Positions 60,382 to 64,000 of a stretch of 64,000 nucleotides of DNA are shown here, in pieces. The stretch covers positions 3,162,001 to 3,226,000 of the forward strand of contig NZ_CP053382.1 in NCBI RefSeq assembly GCF_014931605.1, in the 5' to 3' direction. The position numbers were made by a program, and so were the translations under genes. How positions within the stretch are numbered: position 1 is the stretch's first letter; each line of letters starts with the position of its first letter. This DNA comes from Halomonas sp. MCCC 1A13316 (GTDB lineage Bacteria > Pseudomonadota > Gammaproteobacteria > Pseudomonadales > Halomonadaceae). A model generated the notes under the pieces. That model did no database searches. It worked only from the letters and a program-made list of their open reading frames with translations, and was not told the DNA's origin.

Positions 60382-60588
60382 ATGACACGAGGCCTTGGAG
60401 GTCAATCTCCCGCGAACGTGACCTACCACTTGAGTGGCATCGATTTTCCCGCTAGCCGCGCCGACCTTGAGCGGCATGCCAAGGACAACGGAGCGGGAGG
60501 TGACGTACTTGATGTCATACGCAGCATGCCCGACCAGGAGTATGGCAGCATGGCCGATGTGACCAAGGGCGTCGGCGAAGTCGAGTAA
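60382..60588 (+). CDS. DUF2795 domain protein
   Basis: A 68-residue protein with VTYHLSGIDFPASRADLERHAKDNGAGGDVLDVIRSMPDQEYGSMADV, the pattern of the small DUF2795 family. Function unknown; members are often found with stress genes. CAAGGAGG lies 6-13 bases before the ATG. A terminator follows, so it is probably monocistronic. Confidence 0.85.
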   Translation: MTRGLGGQSPANVTYHLSGIDFPASRADLERHAKDNGAGGDVLDVIRSMPDQEYGSMADVTKGVGEVE

Positions 60589-60618
60589 GACCACAACTCA
60601 TTTCCATGTCAGCGAGTC

Positions 60619-60640
60619 GGCCCAGCGTAGCTGGGCCTTT
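60619..60640 (+). terminator. Rho-independent terminator after the DUF2795 gene
   Basis: GGCCCAGC and GCTGGGCC form an 8-bp stem with a GTA loop, followed by TTT. It lies 30 bp past the stop codon. Confidence 0.8.
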
Positions 60641-60824
60641 ATGTGCGCACCCGAATGCACCTGTGGGGCTATCGACCCCCTTTCTTTCCTGATGATCTAA
60701 AATTTAAATTATTAATTTAAAAAGCAACATACGGCTTTACCAAATTTAACTTGTTGCGTATCACCTCCCCGCCTACGTTGAAGAACGGAACGGGAATTCC
60801 ACATAACAGGAAAACGAGGCCACC

Positions 60825-61760
60825 ATGTTTCATCATGCCAAAGAACTTCAATTCAACGCACGCGTTTCTGGACCCGACCCTAAATTCGCCAGCCTTCTTC
60901 TTGAGCAATTTGGGGGGATGAATGGCGAACTCAAGGCAGCCATGCAGTATTTCACCCAGGCGTTCGCCGCGCGCCAGCCTTATCCAGAGGTATACGATAT
61001 GCTGATGGATATAGCGACCGAGGAGTTCAGTCACCTAGAGATCGTGGGCGCAACCATACAGATGCTCATGAACGGTGTGAATGGCGAACTGAAAGACATC
61101 TCGGAGCAATCCGAAATCATGCAAATGGTGACAGGGAAAGCGGGAAAGGAAAACATTATTCACGAGGCGATGGTCAACCCGATGTTCCTGGCGGTAAGCG
61201 GTGGGGGACCGACCGTCACCAATAGTCAGGGCGTTCCCTGGTCTGGCTACTATGTGGATGCCAATGGGGATCTCACCGTTGACCTTCGTTCGGATATCGC
61301 TGCGGAGACACGCGCCAAGATCACCTATGAATATCTCATGCAGTTTACCGACGACCCCGAGGTCAAGGAAACCTTGAAATTCCTGATGACACGAGAAGTG
61401 GCACATCACCAGATGTTCGAGGCGGCGCTATCCACCTTGAAACCGAACTTCCCCCCCGGCGTTACCCAGGGCGACCCGCGCTACAGCAATCTCTACTTCA
61501 ATATGTCCAAGGGCCAGGAGGCAAGAGGGCCATGGAACGAAGGAAAGAGCCCCATGCTGGGCGAAACCTGGCAGTACATCGACGACCCACAAGCACATGT
61601 CGAAGCCAGTGAAGGCCTTAGAGACCAAGCCCCCGCCGGGGCCTCGATGAGCATGGAAGAAGCGGATAAAAAGAGCAAGGAAGTCAGTCAGCTACGTAGC
61701 CGGGAAATTAAGGATTCGGTACCCAAGGGCAGCAACCAGTGGAGCCAGTACAATAAATAG
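60825..61760 (+). CDS. Manganese catalase
   Basis: A 311-residue dimanganese catalase that disproportionates hydrogen peroxide. Four-helix-bundle ligands are visible: Glu35 (GGMNGELKAAMQYF), Glu67 and His70 (ATEEFSHLEIV), Glu161 (AAETRAKITYEYL) and His194 (REVAHHQMFEAAL). The C-terminal tail is charged and lysine-rich, as in Bacillus and Salmonella KatN-type enzymes. A very AT-rich stretch (60697-60722) upstream may act as an UP element. It needs no haem and fits a stress cluster. Confidence 0.93.
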   Translation: MFHHAKELQFNARVSGPDPKFASLLLEQFGGMNGELKAAMQYFTQAFAARQPYPEVYDMLMDIATEEFSHLEIVGATIQMLMNGVNGELKDISEQSEIMQMVTGKAGKENIIHEAMVNPMFLAVSGGGPTVTNSQGVPWSGYYVDANGDLTVDLRSDIAAETRAKITYEYLMQFTDDPEVKETLKFLMTREVAHHQMFEAALSTLKPNFPPGVTQGDPRYSNLYFNMSKGQEARGPWNEGKSPMLGETWQYIDDPQAHVEASEGLRDQAPAGASMSMEEADKKSKEVSQLRSREIKDSVPKGSNQWSQYNK

Positions 61761-61806
61761 CTATTTTGCTATCCGTACGGCAACCTATCCGTACGTAACC
61801 ATGCAA

Positions 61807-61829
61807 GGCCCGCCATCTGATGGCGGGCC
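61807..61829 (+). terminator. Hairpin between Mn-catalase and Crp/Fnr genes
   Basis: GGCCCGCCA pairs perfectly with TGGCGGGCC around a five-base loop, between two convergent genes. There is no T-run on either side, so it is a moderate call for a bidirectional terminator. Confidence 0.5.
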
Positions 61830-61864
61830 ATGACGTCTTCGCACCTGTCTAATGCAAGCGTGAC

Positions 61865-62605
61865 TCATGAGTCGTCCCTCAAATGAAGGTAGAGAGGATC
61901 GAACTCGCCCGCCTCCTGCAGCCTCGCCCAGTCCAGGATGGTAATTTGCGACTTTTTGGTCTCGACCAGGCCCTGGGTGCGAAGCGCCTGCATGGTGCGG
62001 CTGACGTGGACTGCTGTGATGCCAATCGTGTCCGCCAGCTCTTCGTGGGTCAGCGGCATGAGTAAAGTATTCGAGTCTTTCACGAGCCCCACCGCCTCCA
62101 GGCGTATCAAGAGCTCGCACAGCAGGTGGGCCATACGGCTGTAGGCATCTCGCCGGCCAATATTGAGTAGCCATTCCCGGAAGATCGAGGCATCGACCAG
62201 CGTCTCGCGCCAGAACGCGGCGGTGAGTCTCGGATAACGCTCGCATATATTTCGCAGGTCCTCGTGCTGGATGAACCCGACCGTGCAGGGGCTGATCGCG
62301 GCGATGCTGCTGTCCATATATTCCAAGTGCAGGCTCTGCAGGTCCGGCATGTCACCGGGTATGTGCAGCGCCATGATTTGGCGCCGGCCCTCGTAGCTCA
62401 GCTTGAAAAGGCAGGTGAAGCCCTCCAGGACCAGGCAACAGTGGTGAGGGCGATCGCCCGTGCGCACGATATGCTGATCCGCCTTGAGATGAGTGATCTG
62501 TACGGGCAAGCCCTTGAGTGCCTGCTTTTCCTCGTCGGAGAGGGGAAAGTTGCTTTCCAGCTTGCGAATCATCAGGGTGTCGGGCGAATGAGCCTCTGCG
62601 TTCAT
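61865..62605 (-). CDS. Crp/Fnr family transcription regulator
   Basis: A 246-residue regulator with an N-terminal cyclic-nucleotide-binding-type domain (about 20-150) and a C-terminal winged helix (about 160-230). The recognition segment is THEELADTIGITAVHVSRTMQALRTQGLV. The cysteine pattern of FNR is absent and the phosphate-binding loop of CRP is not clear, so the signal is unknown. The ATG at 62605 is preferred because GGAG lies 7 bases upstream. Convergent with the manganese catalase gene. Confidence 0.88.
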   Translation of the reverse strand: MNAEAHSPDTLMIRKLESNFPLSDEEKQALKGLPVQITHLKADQHIVRTGDRPHHCCLVLEGFTCLFKLSYEGRRQIMALHIPGDMPDLQSLHLEYMDSSIAAISPCTVGFIQHEDLRNICERYPRLTAAFWRETLVDASIFREWLLNIGRRDAYSRMAHLLCELLIRLEAVGLVKDSNTLLMPLTHEELADTIGITAVHVSRTMQALRTQGLVETKKSQITILDWARLQEAGEFDPLYLHLRDDS

Positions 62606-62854
62606 GCTTGCGCTCCGTTGAAGAATCATTTGCCGTGCCTTCACCCTAGTTCATTGGAGGCCAATTCAAGCGAATAGGCACAAGAATTCTTTTCGTCACC
62701 AGCTCCTCGATGCGCATTGGCGCAGCCCGGCGGCATAAAAAGGCGCCGAAAGCCAGCGGGAGGTGACACATCGTTCATGAGCCGTAACATCCCGGTCATT
62801 CGTTCCGTGCTAGGATAAGACTCGCCATACCGGTGAACTCAGGCAGGAGGCCAG

Positions 62855-63112
62855 ATGTTTCAACGCACAAGGAAAGTCGCATGTCCCCAATGCCACGGCA
62901 GCAATTTCTGGCACGGCAACCCCAAGCCGGCGGATGTGCTCCACTGCCGCTACTGCGACGGCGTGGTCACTACCTACGCCGACTATGTGGAGCAAACGGC
63001 CAGGCGTGAAGCCGAGCGGCTGCTGGCGGAATTCGTCGAAGCCGACGTTTCCCGCGACCTCGCCCACCTCAAGGCCGTATTGGCGACTCCCGATCGACGA
63101 ATAAGCCCCTGA
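62855..63112 (+). CDS. Small zinc-ribbon protein
   Basis: An 85-residue protein with CPQC near the start and CRYC about 20 residues later, a zinc-ribbon arrangement, followed by a helical C-terminal half (YVEQTARREAERLLAEFVEADVSRDLAHLKAVL). CAGGAGG lies 5-11 bases before the ATG. I do not recognise a named family; function unknown. Confidence 0.7.
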   Translation: MFQRTRKVACPQCHGSNFWHGNPKPADVLHCRYCDGVVTTYADYVEQTARREAERLLAEFVEADVSRDLAHLKAVLATPDRRISP

Positions 63113-63169
63113 GGCCGCTCGGTCGGCACGGCCATCCAACAGGGTGGCCGTTTCATATCCAGGCTGGCC

Positions 63170-64000
63170 TCAATCACGTTGGTTCATCTCGGAAGGCAAC
63201 TCCGTGCCGACTCTCAGCAAAAGCTCCAGTTGTTCGAGTGGCATGGGGCGGGCAAGCAGGTAGCCTTGGAATAGCTCACAGCCGTACCCCTTCAGCAGGC
63301 GATGCTGCTGCTCGGTTTCAATGCCTTCGGCCACTACGGTCAGTCCCAGGTGATGGGCCATCGAGATAATGGCCTGCACGATGGAGGCGTCGTCGGCGCT
63401 GTGTGTCACTTCCTTGATAAAGCTGCGATCGATCTTCACCTTGCTGATGGGAAGCTGCTTCAGGTAGTTCAGGCTGGAAAAGCCGGTGCCAAAGTCATCG
63501 ATAGAGACGTCGATTCCCATCCTGCGCAAGTCATGGAGAACATCGACTGCATCCTCCGCATCCTTCAAGAGCACACCTTCGGTCAGTTCCAGCTCCAACC
63601 GGCTGGCTGGGAGCTGGGTAGAAGCGAGCGTTTCCCTTAGTGTGTCCAGAAACCCGGCGCGGTGAAACTGCAGGGGCGAGACGTTGACCGCCACCTTGAA
63701 CCCATCGTGGCCACGCGCACCGAGCAACTCCAAGTCGAGGCAGGCACGCTCGAGCACCCAGCGACTGATCGCCATGATCTGGCCGGTCTCCTCGGCCAAG
63801 GGGATGAACTCGCTCGGTGGCACGAAGCCTCTTGCAGGATGGTTCCAGCGCAGCAGGGCCTCCACGGTGACGATGTCGCCCGCCTGGTCGTATAGCGGCT
63901 GGTAGTAAAGCTCGAGACGTTGCTCGTCGATGGCGTCCTGGAGTTCGTTACGCATCACCAGCCGCTCGTTGACGCGCGTGGTGATTTCCCGAGTGAACCA
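63170..64000 (-). CDS. EAL-domain cyclic-di-GMP phosphodiesterase, 3' part
   Basis: The frame is open to the right window edge, so the N-terminus is missing. The visible 276 residues hold a complete EAL domain: VEALLRWNHP (EAL-LRW signature), FKVAVNVSPLQF, LELELTEGVLL, VSIDDFGTGFSSLNYLKQLPISKVKIDRSFI and VVAEGIETEQQ. The catalytic metal ligands therefore appear intact and the protein should linearise c-di-GMP to pGpG. The stretch before the domain (EITTRVNERLVMRNELQDAI) looks like the linker after a GGDEF domain. Confidence 0.9.
   Translation of the reverse strand, partial: WFTREITTRVNERLVMRNELQDAIDEQRLELYYQPLYDQAGDIVTVEALLRWNHPARGFVPPSEFIPLAEETGQIMAISRWVLERACLDLELLGARGHDGFKVAVNVSPLQFHRAGFLDTLRETLASTQLPASRLELELTEGVLLKDAEDAVDVLHDLRRMGIDVSIDDFGTGFSSLNYLKQLPISKVKIDRSFIKEVTHSADDASIVQAIISMAHHLGLTVVAEGIETEQQHRLLKGYGCELFQGYLLARPMPLEQLELLLRVGTELPSEMNQRD

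Noticed and set aside
55969..64000. Integrative element with attachment sites next to tRNA-Arg
   Set aside because: No integrase gene and no repeat of the tRNA 3' end were found in the window.

Overview
The window is GC-rich (AT-richer from about 57.8 to 62 kb) and looks chromosomal, from a halophilic gammaproteobacterium of the Halomonadaceae (Halomonas or a close relative). The family-level call rests on gene order (rsgA/orn-queG-nnr-tsaE-amiB-mutL-miaA-hfq-hflX-hflK-hflC-purA with psd, epmA, efp and epmB close by), an ectoine-type diaminobutyrate acetyltransferase (EctA) paralogue, and the general style of the proteins. It is an inference, not a database match.

Layout. 1-1.8 kb: end of a PL14-like polysaccharide lyase, then a secreted PL5 (AlgL-like) alginate lyase. 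1.8-15 kb: leftward housekeeping block nnr, tsaE, amiB, mutL, miaA, hfq, hflX, hflK, hflC, then after a terminator hisZ and purA. hflX appears frameshifted near its N-terminus. 15-24.6 kb: queG, orn, rsgA, a thiosulfate sulfurtransferase, psd, the EF-P lysylation set (epmA, efp, epmB), and leuA with a leucine-rich leader peptide and attenuator-like hairpins. 24.9-28.7 kb: protealysin-like M4 protease with its emfourin-type inhibitor, a voltage-gated cation channel, a stress-type SDR and a TIGR02647 protein. 28.8-38.8 kb: serB-parC, parE, yqiA, pgi, cmoAB. 38.8-42.2 kb: CueR, CopZ and CopA with two recognisable CueR-type operators. 42.2-46.5 kb: accessory block (erythromycin-esterase family protein, a 14-copy 9-bp tandem repeat, a membrane zinc peptidase, an HslV-like stand-alone Ntn hydrolase, an App1-type phosphatase). 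46.6-54.3 kb: cysDN, cpdA-yqiB-nudF, a TPR protein, greB, rsmC, cmoM. 54.3-57.8 kb: an amidase, tRNA-Arg(CCU), a second, frameshifted amidase. 57.8-62.6 kb: AT-richer stress region (orphan EctA, KGG-repeat protein, YihY family, DUF2795, manganese catalase, Crp/Fnr regulator). The window ends with a zinc-ribbon protein and the 3' part of an EAL phosphodiesterase.

Functional themes. Many genes serve tRNA or translation quality: miaA (i6A), tsaE (t6A), queG (queuosine), cmoA/cmoB/cmoM (mcmo5U), epmA/efp/epmB, hfq, rsgA, rsmC, greB. Stress and envelope functions cluster on the right. The most unusual non-genic signals are a three-copy interspersed palindromic element whose stems show compensatory changes, the leu leader/attenuator, and the in-frame 9-bp tandem repeat array. 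No CRISPR array, insertion sequence, integrase or prophage was seen.
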